Shown piece after piece: positions 12,217-24,920 of a stretch of 64,000 nt of DNA. The DNA lies in the NCBI RefSeq assembly GCF_000276665.1, contig NW_004955483.1, forward strand, positions 7,754,133 through 7,818,132. Direction: 5' to 3'. The DNA is from Chinchilla lanigera (taxonomy: Eukaryota > Chordata > Mammalia > Rodentia > Chinchillidae). Both the position numbers and the translations under genes were made by a program. How positions within the stretch are numbered: position 1 is the stretch's first letter; every line of letters begins with the position of its first letter. The notes under the pieces are model-generated. The model made no database searches, had not been told where the DNA came from, and was given only the letters and a program-made list of their open reading frames with translations.

Positions 12217-12350
12217 GGGGCTGGGGATTTAGCTCAGCGGCAAAAGCGCCTGCCTGGCAAGCGCAAGGTCGTGAGTTCGGTTCCCAGTACCAGAGAAAAA
12301 CCAAAAAAATAAAATAAAATAAAATAAAAATGTAAAAAAAAAAAAAAAAA
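12217..12350 (+). repeat. ID-type SINE, full length, TSD agttgagtcta
   Basis: tRNA-derived body with box A (tagctcagcgg) and box B (gttcggttccc), an A-rich (AAAAT)n tail, and perfect 11-bp target duplications at 12206-12216 and 12351-12361. Confidence 0.95.
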
Positions 12351-12534
12351 AGTTGAGTCTATTCCTACCAACTCTTTGCTTAATTTATAACACAGCTAAC
12401 AGTAACATTCTGGAAAGAGTTCTGTTGTTCCTTTATATGTGCAGGTATTTTTAAAGCTTATTAAGCATTTACTATGTGCTTTGCTGTGGGTACCACACAC
12501 ATAAAAAACATGAGATATTTTCTGGCCCTCTTTC

Positions 12535-12702
12535 TGGTTTTCTAAACAAAGATTTATTAGAACACAGCTACACCCATTCATTTACATGTTTCCTCTGTCT
12601 ACTTCACACGGCAGCAGTAAAGCCCAGTGGTTCCCACAGAATCACGTGGTCTGCCAAGCCTAAAGTATTTATTCTCTAACAGAAAAAGTTTGCCAACCTC
12701 TA
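12535..12702 (-). mobile_element. hAT-Charlie-type MER fragment
   Basis: aagatttattagaacacagctacacccattcattta at the left and agaaaaagtttgccaacctct at the right match, in reverse, a common MER5A-like element. Confidence 0.7.
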
Positions 12703-14682
12703 TGCTAGGCTATTCACCACAGCTTAGCAATCTGGTTGCAGCATACCTGCTTTCCCTGAAGCATAGTCCTGAAGCATACATATCTCACCAAATTTTGTGT
12801 AAGGCAGTCCCAAATACCAAAGTACTTTCCCAGAAAATAAGTACCAGAGGAGAAAAACTTTAAACATAAATTCAAATGAATGCATGTTGAGTTTCTAGAA
12901 TTAATTGGTACCAGAAGTGAGTCTCAGGCCCCGCAAATCATTGTTAGGATCCTCCTTGAGAGATGGGCAAAAACTATACCAGCTGGTGTCCATGAAAATC
13001 CAAGTGCAGACAGTATGACTCACCCCAAAGAAGAGAGGTTTGCTTTGCCTTTTTTCCTCTTCAATTCCCCTGGTGCAATATGCTTCTCAGAACACAGCTC
13101 TGATTTCCAGAAACTACGGCCCAGAAATAGGATAAATGAAACATGAATCCATATCTATATGTTAATGTCAAAGTTGAAATCTAGAGATCAGGTCCCTGGA
13201 CTTATCCTTTCTATATTAATGTATGATGACTCACAGGTAAGTTTCTAGTCTGCATAAAGGCATTTATTCGATTCCTATTCCTACCATGCAGTCTAGATTT
13301 TCATAAATCTCTTTTTGGTACTAGAGGATCTAATTCCATAATCACTTATACTATTGTCCAATGTGGTGGAAATTTCATAGGCCGTTGAATCCGAAAGATG
13401 CCTGCTTGAATTTGCGCATTTACAATGCTAGGTTAAAAAGAAAATGAAAAAATCAAGATACAAAAGGATTTAATTATGTTCTGACACCTTCCTCTCCCCA
13501 TTACCTCAACTGCCAGCCCCAAGATTAGAGACAAGAGTAGGTTTCTATTTCGAAATGAACAGAATGTTGCAAGCATCAATCAGTAGTAACCACTAATGGA
13601 AACTTGGCCAGGAGTACCTTCTCTGAGTCTGTCTGACACATTTGGATCTAATTGGCAGTATGCTTTAGAACAGCCAAAAAATATAGTGTCAGACACAGCT
13701 CAGATCAAAGCACCGGCAAACTTGCTAACAGCCATAGGGCTCGGATTGCCAAAATGAAGCAGGCAGGTCTGGGAGGCTTCTTTCTGGACACAGATAAATG
13801 CCCACTAGCTTATTTAGAGGAAATCTCTGAAAGACCTGATTTAGCTAGTTTGGACCCAAAACATGAAGCAAAAAGAAAAAACACTCAGGCAAGCTGGCAA
13901 TTTGGGTGGTCAGAGAAGAGATCGATTACTTTCATCACCTTCTGAGTACATTGGAAATTAATTAATATTCATTTTGGGCCCTGACATAATAAGTAGCTGG
14001 GACTTTTCAGTCAGACGTCTGTCCCCATAAGCTTATCTTATGCTCAGATATGTCAACTATACCTGAAAACACACTGAAGTTCAGTGTTTTCCAGAGAAAA
14101 TGAAATTTCTCTCTTTAATAAAAGCCAACAAAAAGAATAGTTCTTTCTAATTCTAGCATTATACAGAAATAACTACTATAATTTAAATAAGTGATCCCAT
14201 TGTATGCTGTTAGTCTTTGTAGTGTTACAGCTTCTTAAAAATTGTAGACTTTCTTCCCAGAGAAATACATATGTAACACAGTTTTACATGCAGTTTTAAT
14301 ATTGAAAGACATCCTGAGGACCTCCCAGGGACTCTACTTCCTAAATTACAGATTCTTTTATTAACTCTATTAAAGGACAACACCATTAACTATATAACAG
14401 TTTACTTCTATAAGTCTGTCATTATGTCAGCCGCAGCTATCATTATGTCCACTATAGCCAAATGACCACCAGCTCACCAAAAATTACTAGCTTTGTGTAA
14501 TACCTTCCTATCTCAGGATCCCTTGAAATATCTACTACACACTACTAAAGAAGGCCATGACCCAGACTCTTAAATATACCCAATATTGAATCATTTCTAA
14601 AAGTCAGTAGAAAGCATTCAGGGATGAGAATCATTCATTTATTCAAATATTTGTTGAGCATCTGTTATTCAAGCCACCAGGG

Positions 14683-14840
14683 ATGCTAGGCATGATGGCA
14701 CACGCTTGTAATCCCAGCACTCAGGAGGCTGAGGCAGGAGGATTGTTGCAAGTTCGAGACCAGCCTGGGCTACAAAGTGAGCTTAAGGCCAGCCTGAACT
14801 GCATAGCGAGACCCTGTCTCAAAAAGACAAAGAAAAAAAA
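14683..14840 (+). repeat. B1-type SINE with internal duplication, TSD aagccaccaggg
   Basis: Full 7SL-derived body (gtaatcccagcactcaggag) with two tandem copies of the gaccagcctgg block and an A-rich tail. TSDs at about 14671-14682 and 14841-14852. Confidence 0.94.
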
Positions 14841-17094
14841 AAGCCACCAGGGGTACCAAGAGGGCAAAGCACCAGTGATACCCACCTTCACTGAGTTTAT
14901 GCCCAACTTCAAACTTGGCCCTGTATTTACTATATCAAGTTATTAAATTTTAATAAGATTTTGTTTTCTCATTAAAAAATGATGATAACTTGTGCACCAC
15001 AGTAGACATCCAGATATTTTCTCTCATTATTATCCCCTGTTATCTCTACCGTGGGAAGAAATAAGATTATGTGGCAAGCAGTGATATCACTGCTAGAAGA
15101 TCTGACAAAACCCCCATTCTTCCTGGATACATATACTTTACCAAGGGCATCTACAAGCACTGGAAAGAATGGCAAGAAGAGGCTTGGGCTCACTTCTCTG
15201 GTTCTGCCAGTCGTGGTTGAGTAACCATTTCCAGAATGTTCCTTTATTATTAGTCATTAACTATTTTTGAGTTGTTTTTCTTTATTGTGATGGCTTTTCC
15301 AATATGTCTGTCACTACAACACCGTAAGAGCTGCCATCTTATTTCTCCTACAATATCAGTGTCTTGGCCCCGATAGTTGCTGAAGGAAAGTCCTTTTGTG
15401 TCAGCTTGCCGTCTATAGGTTCTGGGTTTCCATCTTTCAATAACTGAAATCTCTCTCATTACAACATAGCCTTCAACACATTAGAGACTGCACCTCACCT
15501 TACCTGTTAAACTTTCTGAAACCAAGAAACAGAAAGCCGAGAAGCCTGACATCCAACTGCCAGGAAATAAAAAATACCCTGATAATAGGAGGTAAGCGTG
15601 CCTTACATCAATATTTTGGCTTCAAGATATCACATGAAGAATGTGTTCCATTTTGTGCTATACTTTTAGAGTATTACAACCAATCCTGACAGGTTATAAA
15701 ACTAAATACAATCCACACATAGAAGAAATCCCAGTATCCTTGGACTGCTGAAAAGACAAAGGCTATAGCATTTAAACAGAAAGAGACTAGAGAAAGATAA
15801 TGAGCAGAGTTACCATGGAGAGATTCAGTGAGAGGACGATTGACTAACAAAGGAACCACAATTCCAGGCTTTTTAAAATAGAAAAACCACAAAACCCTAT
15901 TGTTCCATCAAGGCAGAAAAACAAGACCTTGAAGCCAGACATGTTTCTGAACTTTAGTTCTCAAGAGAAATGTTGCAATGAGTATGTCAAAGGTTTTCTA
16001 AGCAAACACTGAAGGAAAGAAAGACATTAGACTATCAGCAGGATGAAGAATGAAATCGGATGTGAATTTTTCCAAAGAGCTGATCCATTTTAGAAAAAGT
16101 CACATAAACAGAGAAGAGATGCCTTGACGGAGGCAGAGCAAGGAAAGCAGACACTTAGTACATAAATGAGTGGAGAAAAGTGGTATGTGGTGAAAGGAAT
16201 TAACTCCACAGACCCAAAGAGGATCTGGACTCAGAAGTAGCATATACCACAGAGATGGAGCCGAGAATCAAGTCCACAAGCAGGGGAGATAGGTAAAGGT
16301 CTATATAAGGCACCACCAGCCATGGCTCCCTCACTGCCCTCTTTATTTTGCCAGCAGAATCTGAAATAAAGCATTTATACTTAGGCTAAAATAAATCAAT
16401 GGCCTTCAAAAGAAAGTCAGTAAAGTGTCTAGGGAGAGCTAAGACAATTAGCACTGGTGTTGGCACCTGAGAGAAAATCTTTCCTGATTGTGGCACTCAG
16501 AAGGTCACAGAGTAAGAACCACTCCTTGACTACTCAGCTAAAAGAGAAACCTACTACTTATTAGAGCTCAGCCACGTACACAGACTTCCTGATCAGCCAT
16601 CTCCCTCATTCTAAACACGGGCAATCAGAGAAAAAAGAAGTAAAATTCTAGTCAGTGTTCCCCGAGCAATTAGAATAGAGATTGCATCTTTAACAGGATG
16701 CTCTGGAAAAGGAAAATATGAAAATAAGAATATGCTTCTGGAGATAAAATGCATCATTGCTTAGATACACAATAAAATAGAAGGGTTGAAAGATAATACA
16801 TGATGTCTCTTCTAAAAGGGACACAAAAGGTGGGAACACAAGAGATAAGAGAAAATGGGTTGCATGTAGGATGACTCAGAGGACTCAATATTTAATGAAA
16901 GTTTCAGAAAGAAAAGGTGGAAGCAAAGAAATAATGGGAGGTAATTTTCCAGGGACTCAGAAGAAGGCATGTCTTTAAATTGATATTTCTATCAATTGAA
17001 CAGAAAGATGAAGGAAATGGACTCACGCTGTGTTATTGTGAAAAATAAAAAGATAGAAAAACAAGTCCCTTGCAGACTGACTAGATATTGAAAG

Positions 17095-17480
17095 ATAGGC
17101 TATGAGCATTTTTATATTTCTGAGGAAAAATAATTTACAACCTAAAATTCAATACTCAGCTAAACTCTCAATTAAATGTGAACAAAGCCCAAAGAAATGG
17201 ATAAGCAAGAATTCAGAGAACATGCCTTCCACACACATTTTAGTTGAGGGTTTACTCTAGCAGAGTAAGGGGATTGCACAAGAAAAAGCAGACACTGGAT
17301 GCAGGAAATAATTGACCAATACTAGGAGGAGGAAAGGGAAATCTCAGCGTGCAGCTAAGGAGTTATTCTAGAAGTACAGGAAGGAGAGGGCCTCCAGAAC
17401 AGAAAGGGATGGGAAAACACCACTGAATAGCTGGAACTGAGAAGAGAGAGTACATGATTACATCACAAAAATCACAAGTG
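17095..17480 (+). mobile_element. Ancient L1-like fragment
   Basis: aacctaaaattcaatactcagctaaactctcaattaaatgtgaa resembles an L1M/HAL1 segment I remember. Weak. Confidence 0.4.
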
Positions 17481-17714
17481 TGATAAGAAAAACAATATGC
17501 AAAATACATCAGGTAAAGCAAAATGTTGTACAAGGAAATCATAGTACAAATATGAAAGGAACCAACCAATTAGAATAACACCTCCATGGATTTCAAAGCA
17601 AGGAATAAAATGGGCTTCAAGCAAAATAGGGATTATTGTGACAAGCAAGCTGCCTTGGCTTGTGAGCAGCCTAGGGTCGTGAACAAGCCTGTTTTCACTG
17701 CACAGGTAGAAAGA

Positions 17715-17860
17715 ACAAGGCACAGTGAGGTTACCTAACTTGGTCAAGGTCACACAGATAGTAACCAGTGGGTAACTTAGCAGTGACCTGTCTGCAGGAC
17801 TCTTAGTTGTTATGCTCTACTTCTTCCCCCACCATCTTTTTATCAAAATTTTCTTTTTCC
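17715..17860 (+). repeat. MIR SINE
   Basis: gttacctaacttggtcaaggtcacacagatagtaac is the MIR core and tRNA-related region. Confidence 0.75.
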
Positions 17861-17879
17861 AAGCAGTTTTAGGTTAACA

Positions 17880-18140
17880 GCAAAAGTAAAACGAAGGGTA
17901 CAAAGATTTTCTAGATATTTCCTGTTCCCAAACTGGCATAGCCGATACCAGCATTAATATTCCCCACCAAAGTGCTACATTCGTGACAGATGAAGAACCT
18001 ACGCTGGCATATTATGATCTCCCACGGTCTATAGTTTACATTCCAGTTCATTTTTGATGGGCATTCTATGAGTTTGAACAAATACATCATGACATGAATC
18101 TACCATTATAGTACCCTATAAGGTATTTCCACGGCCAGAG
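17880..18140. mobile_element. Ancient L1M-like 3' segment
   Basis: ccaccaaagtgctacattcgtgac and ttctatgagtttgaacaaatac match a common old L1M tail block. Orientation not settled. Confidence 0.5.
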
Positions 18141-18412
18141 TGGTAATAATAAAAATAACAACCATGAATGCATATAACATCTAATGAATATTTACTAAGT
18201 ATTAGACACCAATACATCCTCTTCATTTTTTACTGAAAATATGAAATACAACTGGTAGATTTTATAAACTACAATGGGGAAGAGCTAGGATGAGAGCTAG
18301 AAAGAAGGATAGAGATGCTAATAGCTATATTTTGGGGGGAATCAAGAGATACACTGTCTATAGTTGATGGGAAGAGTCATAAAGATTTTAATTATTAAGA
18401 CTGGAAAGATAA

Positions 18413-18507
18413 GGGGCTGGGGATTTAGCTCAGTGGCAAAGCGCCTGCCTGGCAAGCACAAGGTCATGAGTTCAGTTCCCGGTACCAGAGAAAAACCAAA
18501 AAAAAAA
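18413..18507 (+). repeat. ID-type SINE, TSD aagactggaaag
   Basis: Full tRNA-derived body and A tail. Direct repeats at 18397-18408 and about 18508-18519. It sits just upstream of the ATP6V1G1 pseudogene. Confidence 0.94.
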
Positions 18508-18553
18508 AAGACTGGAAAGGTAGCCAAAATAAAAGAATTTTTAAAAATGACAG

Positions 18554-19250
18554 ACACTCACCTAGGCCTAGGGGTCCCCAGCCAGCAAGTTGGAGAGGAC
18601 CCAGAAGCTGCTGCAAGTCGAGCACAAGAGAAGATGTAAAAGGCCCACAAGCAAACGAACCAGAGGCCGAAGTAGGCCATAAAAACTCAGGCTGAGATTG
18701 AACAGTACCGCCTGCAGAGGGAGAGGGTTCAAGGCCAAGGAAGCGGCAGCCTGCAGCTGCAGTAGTGAAGTGGAGGAGACCCAGGAGAAGTGATATGCCC
18801 CAGGGAAGAAGGCCTGCATAACCTCATAGCTTTTGTCTGTGACATCTGGCCAGAAATTCATGAAAACTACTGCAAACGTGGATAGAAGAAAGAAGCATCT
18901 GTTCTGTGGGTTGACATTGTAGCTGCTCTCGTGGAACATGAAGCTTTCACAAAGTTAATTTCTATTCTTGTAAAAAGCATTAAATTATTTCTTATGTTGT
19001 ATAATAGGTCCCTCCACTCTTTGGAGAGTAGCAGATCTGGCTTCTTGGGACAAACTTAGTACTTTCTCCAAAGATTTCATCTTTTTAACTCATTTTCTTC
19101 AAAATTTAATGACTGTCTGTTTTCCTATACATTTTAGCTCAAGCAACATGTGTATCAATCAGTGCTTTTTCTTAGATTTAGTAGGAAGAAACCAATTCTT
19201 TAATAAAGGAAAGGATTACCTAATTTTTTTCCCTTATACTTTCTTGAAGG
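18554..19250 (+). pseudogene. ATP6V1G1: ATP6V1G1 processed pseudogene (V-ATPase subunit G1), decayed
   Basis: The plus strand carries an intronless, broken copy of the mRNA for V-ATPase subunit G1, including 3' UTR. Recognisable pieces are QAEIEQYRLQRE (about 18689-18725), EAAA (about 18740) and AFVCDIWPEIHENY (about 18829-18870), then a stop and G1-like 3' UTR text (the gttgacattgtag and ttatttcttatgttgtataatag stretches). The start is degraded, several in-frame stops and frameshifts are present, and the middle (region before the NLLAFVCD motif) has lost roughly 60-70 nt. No intact ORF or promoter. The parent protein is a stator subunit of the proton-pumping V-ATPase; this copy has no expected function. 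Confidence 0.88.
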
Positions 19251-19424
19251 TCAGGTGCTTTATCTATGAAAAAGTAGAAAGTATCCATCTGTAACTTGTA
19301 TGAAGCAGCAGCCAGTGTTCAGTTAGTATACTCTGAGGCAGGATTAGAACCGTGAATACTAGTATACTTGTTTGAGCTGCGCTTAGTTGATCTTCATCAA
19401 AATTACTAGATGAGCCTGATGTTC

Positions 19425-19558
19425 TCTTGCGAGCCTGTAATACCAGCACGCACGAGGCTGAGACAGCAGAATCACGAGCTTGAGGTCAGTCTGGGCTACA
19501 CAGTGAGTTCCAGGCCTGCCTAGACTACATAGTGAGACCCTGTCTCAAACAAAATAAA
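19425..19558 (+). repeat. B1-type SINE
   Basis: Diverged full-length body (gcgagcctgtaataccagcac ... gagaccctgtctcaaa) with the internal duplication. Confidence 0.88.
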
Positions 19559-19819
19559 AATTTAAAATATTTACTAGATGATAAGACTCAAGAACTTGTT
19601 ACGCGTTATTATTTAGTGTACTGATAATCATTTATGAGTAAAGGTACAGGTTTTGTTAGGCAAAATTAAATTAAATTAAAATAATGATGGAACATTATTG
19701 GGAGGAGGACACAAATGAGCTAAATCTTCATAACTAGTGGCAGGAAGGTAATATAGTTATATCAAAATAAATTTCCCAAACAAGAATAAGGTAGTATAAG
19801 CATAATATATATATTCATT

Positions 19820-20040
19820 TATTTATGTGTTTGCTTGCTGTGGTAGGGTCTGAACCCAAGGCTCATTCATGCTAGGCAAGTACTCTTCCAATGAGCTGCA
19901 GCTCCAGCTCCCCACCTCTTTTTAATTTTATTTTGAGACAGAGTCTTGCTAAGGTTCTAGGTTGCTCTTGACCTGTGATATTCCTGCCTCAGCCTCTCAA
20001 GTAACTGGGGCTATAGGGGAGTGTTATCATGCTGGGGCTA
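19820..20040 (-). repeat. B1+ID composite SINE
   Basis: Same order as the copy at 8114-8290: on the minus strand B1-like, A-rich linker (aaaataaaattaaaaa in reverse), then an ID-like body with box B. Confidence 0.8.
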
Positions 20041-20089
20041 TAAATACTATTTAGCTATACAGGGGCACCATCAGATAAAGTCAAAACCA

Positions 20090-21040
20090 AAATTGATAAG
20101 ATGATTGTCTGGGAGTTAACTAAAAACAAAGAAGAGATCAGAAGTTCTTATTTTATTTCTATAACTATTTTCTTTGAAGGGTATAAAGTGAGACACATAA
20201 AAAAATAAAATTTGCCTATTAATTCCATCACACAATTCTATTTTGCCTTCAAATTTTATATTAATAAAATATACTAATATTTTAAAATTTATATTAAAAT
20301 ATACCAACAATATGTTATAATGTGGATGTTATTTTGATTAAAATAACTTTAAAGTATATATTAAAAAAGACTAGAAATATCAGTAAATTGATAAAATAGA
20401 AAGTATAGGGTTAAATTGATAACTTTTATCCGTGTAGATAAAGTAGTAAACAAAGATAAAATAGAATTGAATAATAAGCAACATTTGATTAATATGTATC
20501 AAATATTATATCTCTCAGAGAAAGATACTTATGAAATATTTTCTAAGTTTTTTCCAAAAAAAAGTTCTCAGGAAACTCCCCAAAGCAAAGCTTATGTAAG
20601 CAATATGATCTCAATAACAAATAAACAAAATTAAAGACTTGTCATGTTTTTAAGGAAAAAACGAAACATGCTTCAACATTAAAGCCTATCTAACCAAGAT
20701 CATTACTGAGTGAGAGTGGAAATTAGTATAATGATTGTCTATTTTGTAAAAACTGATGCCAACAATGACATTATTAAAATTTACAGGAGGCTCCCAAAGT
20801 TATACTGGCAGGAAATGTCATGGTTTAAAATAATTCTATAATTTAACAAGAAAGAATGAAAATAAGGGATGTATTCAACACAAGAAGAAAACAAGTAATA
20901 GCAAAGAAACTTTAAAGTCAGTAGTTAAGATCAATTTAACAAATTAAACAGTAAAAATCAAATTAAAAATCCAAGAGCTCGTTATTTGAAAGGGCTAAAA
21001 ACTAGACAAATATGTATTAAACAATTGCAAGGAAACCAGC
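20090..21040 (+). mobile_element. Worn L1-type remnant
   Basis: Very AT-rich; the aaaaatccaagagctcgttatttgaaa part resembles the L1 ORF2 linker between endonuclease and reverse transcriptase. The rest is too decayed to assign. Confidence 0.5.
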
Positions 21041-23027
21041 TAAAAACGTCATTCTGAGCTTCATAGATTGATTTCATTATAAGTGACTTCTCTATTTTAC
21101 TCAGTTCTTAATATTTTCACCCAGTTAGTACCACAAATATCTTAACAACACTGATAGAGGAAAATTTGCATATACTAACATCTATGGAAAATTTAGGAAG
21201 GCTGTCTAAGCATTTCTGCAAGTTTCCATTGATCAGGATACAAGCTCCCCAGGGAGGCTGTGCTTTTCCTATGTTGTTTGTTACCTTGGAGACTACGCTG
21301 GTTTCTGATCACCATAAGCAGCTTTTCCTTTTTCTTTCTTTTTCCCCTCCTCCTTCGGTAATGGATATTGATTATTAGAAAGCCACTTTGGCCAGAGTAC
21401 AATGTTCCTATGCTTTCATCCCTGTCATATTAAGCAGGGTTTCACCAACTACTCCATTAAACATACAAATGGGTTCCATAAGTGGAAGGCAAAAGAATAC
21501 TCAAATAAGGATGAGCTAATCATCATTTATAACAGAATTGTTGAGCCAAGGTCTTCTTCGCGTGCTAAGTGAAAGTCCGTAACATCAGACAATATCAGTG
21601 TATCTCACGAGCAGACAGAGTGGCAGCTAAGGGGAAAGACACACCTCGCACATTTCAAAGGGAATTCCTTTCCAAGTAAATGAGCACAACATGGTCAATT
21701 AACTTCCTCAAAGTGTTTTCAGAACTCTGCTTCATTTCCGGTCTTTGTTCAGCCAGTTCTATATTTCAATAAACCCTGACTTTCTCCCCCAGAAGAGAAA
21801 GCAGTTGAGTGGATATCATTTTTTTAAACATGAATGCCTCCCTTAGTATAAGAAGCTCTCCTCTGTTCCCTACTTTCATAACTAGAATCATAAAACCAAG
21901 TAGAAATACTTAGCTTTTATGCATGCAGCCTGGCTGCGCCTTCATCATGCCCTATGAGTAATTTTATTTATTCCCTGTTTTGTTCCAAAAATGACTTCAG
22001 GGTGAGTCCTATGAGTAAGACTCACATTAACAAAACCCATTTTAATCTGCACTGGGTTAAGATTGATAGCAATGGTGTGGAGATTTTACGATTCCACACA
22101 GTTAAAAGTTCGAGTAAGGAAATAACATAATGGATGACTTTTTAAAAGCACTGGTTTAGGGGAGGATCTAGTCATCCAAGCCAAAATGCCCTCTTCCTCC
22201 ATCCTCTTCTCCCCCTCCTCTGCTCCGGAAGTGCCTTGCTTCATTTTATTTTAGCTAAATGTTATCACTCCTGAAGCCACCTTGCTCTCACCTGACATTC
22301 TTTTAAACTGGAGCTAGTACCGTGTTCATGAAACACTAAACAAAAATGTCCCACAACGCCTCTACCACACTCTCGCAGCACCTGCCCACGTCACTCACCT
22401 AGCATGCACCAGGCAGGACCCAGCATGGCTTTCATCTTTCTGTAAATTAGCGTGCTCTCCCTCCTAAACCAAACTGAGGGCCTAGAGGCAGTTAACTGCC
22501 ACACATTTGTTTCTACAAGCAGGGTACATGATACATGCTGAATAATTAGGACCCAGTCTGATAGACTTGCCATTAGCGAGTTCCACTCTAGGCCTTGGTC
22601 CTCAGTCAGTTGTATATCCACTCCAGGGGGGCCTCAGGGACCCTGAGGCATAGAAGAAAAAGATGATGTACCTTTGAGAAGTTACTTTCACTTCAGTAAC
22701 TTAAGTGATACCTTCTAAAATAAAATCAAAATAATGGGGAGGGTGATTGCAGTTTCAAATGAATTTCAAAAACGACAAAATTTTAAAATAAAACAAGAAA
22801 TGCAGGTTAGTTATTTGATATAATGTTTCCAGGCCGTCTTCAGTTCCTTCCAGGATGAACTTGAGTGGCCATACCAGTTGAGGACGTTTATGTGGAAATT
22901 TTTGAGATATCCTGTAGATTATAAATTGTGAGTGGGAAAAAAACACAAATACCACCCCCTATCATTTCCATTTTAAGGTGCAACCAGTACACATTTTGTT
23001 TTCATTAAAATGAGTAACAGAAATTAA

Positions 23028-23200
23028 GTTTGGAAATGCCAGCTACTCAGGAGGCTGAGACAGAAGGGTCACAAGTTCAAGGCCAGCCTGGGCAAACTAA
23101 ATGAGACCATGTTTCAAAATCAAAATAAAAAGGGCTGGGAATGTAGATCAATTGTGGGACAAGAACTCTTGGATTCAATGCCCAAAACAAAAAAGGGGGG
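23028..23200 (+). repeat. B1+ID composite SINE
   Basis: B1-like gctactcaggaggctgagac and caaggccagcctggg, then tttcaaaatcaaaataaaaa, then ID-like gggctgggaatgtag and an A-rich tail. Confidence 0.82.
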
Positions 23201-23954
23201 AAAGCAAAGAAATTAGATTTTTCTGAAGATTTTCTTTTAATTGTTAGCTCTACTCCCTTGATTATGATCTAATGATCACATCTGGTGTAAATAGGAGAGG
23301 ATTTCAGTATGACTACTCTTAAAATTACTCTAATGTTAAGCCTAAGTGGAAATACTTTGTCACAAATGGGAACAATCATCTGTAAGAGCAGCTTATTACT
23401 GGTTTCAAGCAATGCACAGAAAAAAATAAGCAGAGTGCAGTTCAAAAACAAACTGTTCTTTAAAGCATTCTTTTAAAATTAGAATCTACACGATATATTC
23501 ACGCACTATCCACTACACTATCTGTTAACATATGTATCTTTAATTCAACTCATAGAATAGGCAACATGTGCTAGAAATACACAGAAAAATTAGTCAAGAA
23601 CAAGTAACTTAGACTGAGACCCTCAGAATGGTGTATAGTCTTTTTAATGTAGTTACTACAGGAAACATGCCCTGAGATTTCCTAAGCACTTTTCTGGTAG
23701 GCCTTTTAAGCCACCAAGAGCTGTGGACAAACCATGAAGTTCAAACAGTGTTCTTTGAAATTGTTCATTTTCAGCGAATTGGTAATATATTTCATATGCT
23801 TCTGAAATTATCTATAATTTAGTATCTTCTGGGAGTTACCAGTTCCTTGTTGGATAAGATTTCCCTCTGTGCTACCTACTTGCATGCATATGACATTCAC
23901 AAGGAGGGCTGCAGGTTTTGTCATCTTAGTCAAAATGTTACTTTGGGACTGGAC

Positions 23955-24045
23955 CTAGAAAATAATCAGTTCCTAATTTCTTAGATGAGAAACTGAGGTC
24001 AGGAGAAATTGTCCCAGGCCACAGGGGACTTCTTACTTCGCACCT
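23955..24045 (+). repeat. Likely MIR fragment
   Basis: tagatgagaaactgaggtcaggagaaattgtcccaggccaca matches the MIR middle. Confidence 0.55.
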
Positions 24046-24649
24046 TTCATTCCAATGTTCCATTCCTACTCAGAAGAAAGGTCATTCTAATTCATTATAT
24101 CTGAAGGACCTGCCCAGAGTCTGTTTGCTGGCACTGACAGACAATCAGGGTACAGGTGATGACCTTGACTTTCATTCAAGGCAGCAATTGGTGTGATGTA
24201 GTGGAAATACCATCTTGTACAGTAAGTCAGTCATAAAAGGAGTGGTCCCTCCTGAATGCAACACAAGATTCCATCCAATCCTAAATCTTGTAGTGGTTTA
24301 TTTAGAAAGATGCAAGCAAGTTTTCTAAATCCACTCGGAGAAGTCTATGCCATATAAGACCATCCGGACCTCCTAAAAATTCCTGCCAGAAGCAGGGTTG
24401 TTGTTGATGCCTTGGATCTCCCAGGCTCACCGGCAACACTGAAGCCAAAGCTCCCTCATAGGAAGTTAGGTATTGCTCTTACCTCTACCCTGAGTTCATG
24501 AATTTTATCATGCATGATTTTACTGCTCGTGCAAACTACTTGCCTTTACAGGACAGGTAGACAGAATTTTAAAAGTTAAATTTCCTTTTGAAAATGAAAA
24601 AAGTAAATATTGTCCCAAAGGCATGTTAAAATTTTAAATAATGGAGGCC

Positions 24650-24920
24650 AGAGCTGTACCTGATAGGAAGTCACAGAAACCCAAAGTCTGAGAAAGATCT
24701 GATGAGCCCTTGGTGGTTTGAAGGTGGAGGGGGCCGCGTGGACAGGATGAGAAAAAACAGTTCTGGAAACACCCTGTGGGCTCAGAAGAGGACCCCAGCC
24801 CCAGAAGAGAGCACAGCTCCAGCTGACACTTTCAGGTTTAGCTCAGGGAGACTGGGCAGAGACCCCAGCTGCACCAAGCCAGATTTCTAACCAATGGAAA
24901 TTGAAGTAACAAATATATGT
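24650..24920 (+). mobile_element. Possible LTR 3' half (MLT-like)
   Basis: gagaccccagctgcaccaagccagatttctaacc and a late aataaa-like region resemble worn MLT-type LTRs; the start is unclear. Confidence 0.35.

Larger units (their letters stand above)
10300..17090. other. Intergenic, no gene found
   Basis: Holds the 96-bp duplication, one ID, one hAT fragment and one B1. The rest, including 10330-10900 and the 97-codon frame at 13652-13945, is unassigned unique-looking sequence. Confidence 0.55.

Noticed and set aside
12217..12290. tRNA gene look-alike with box A and box B
   Set aside because: It is the tRNA-derived head of an ID SINE with an A tail and target duplications, as are all the similar stretches in the window.
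18568..18939. 123-codon minus-strand frame
   Set aside because: Antisense of the ATP6V1G1 pseudogene.
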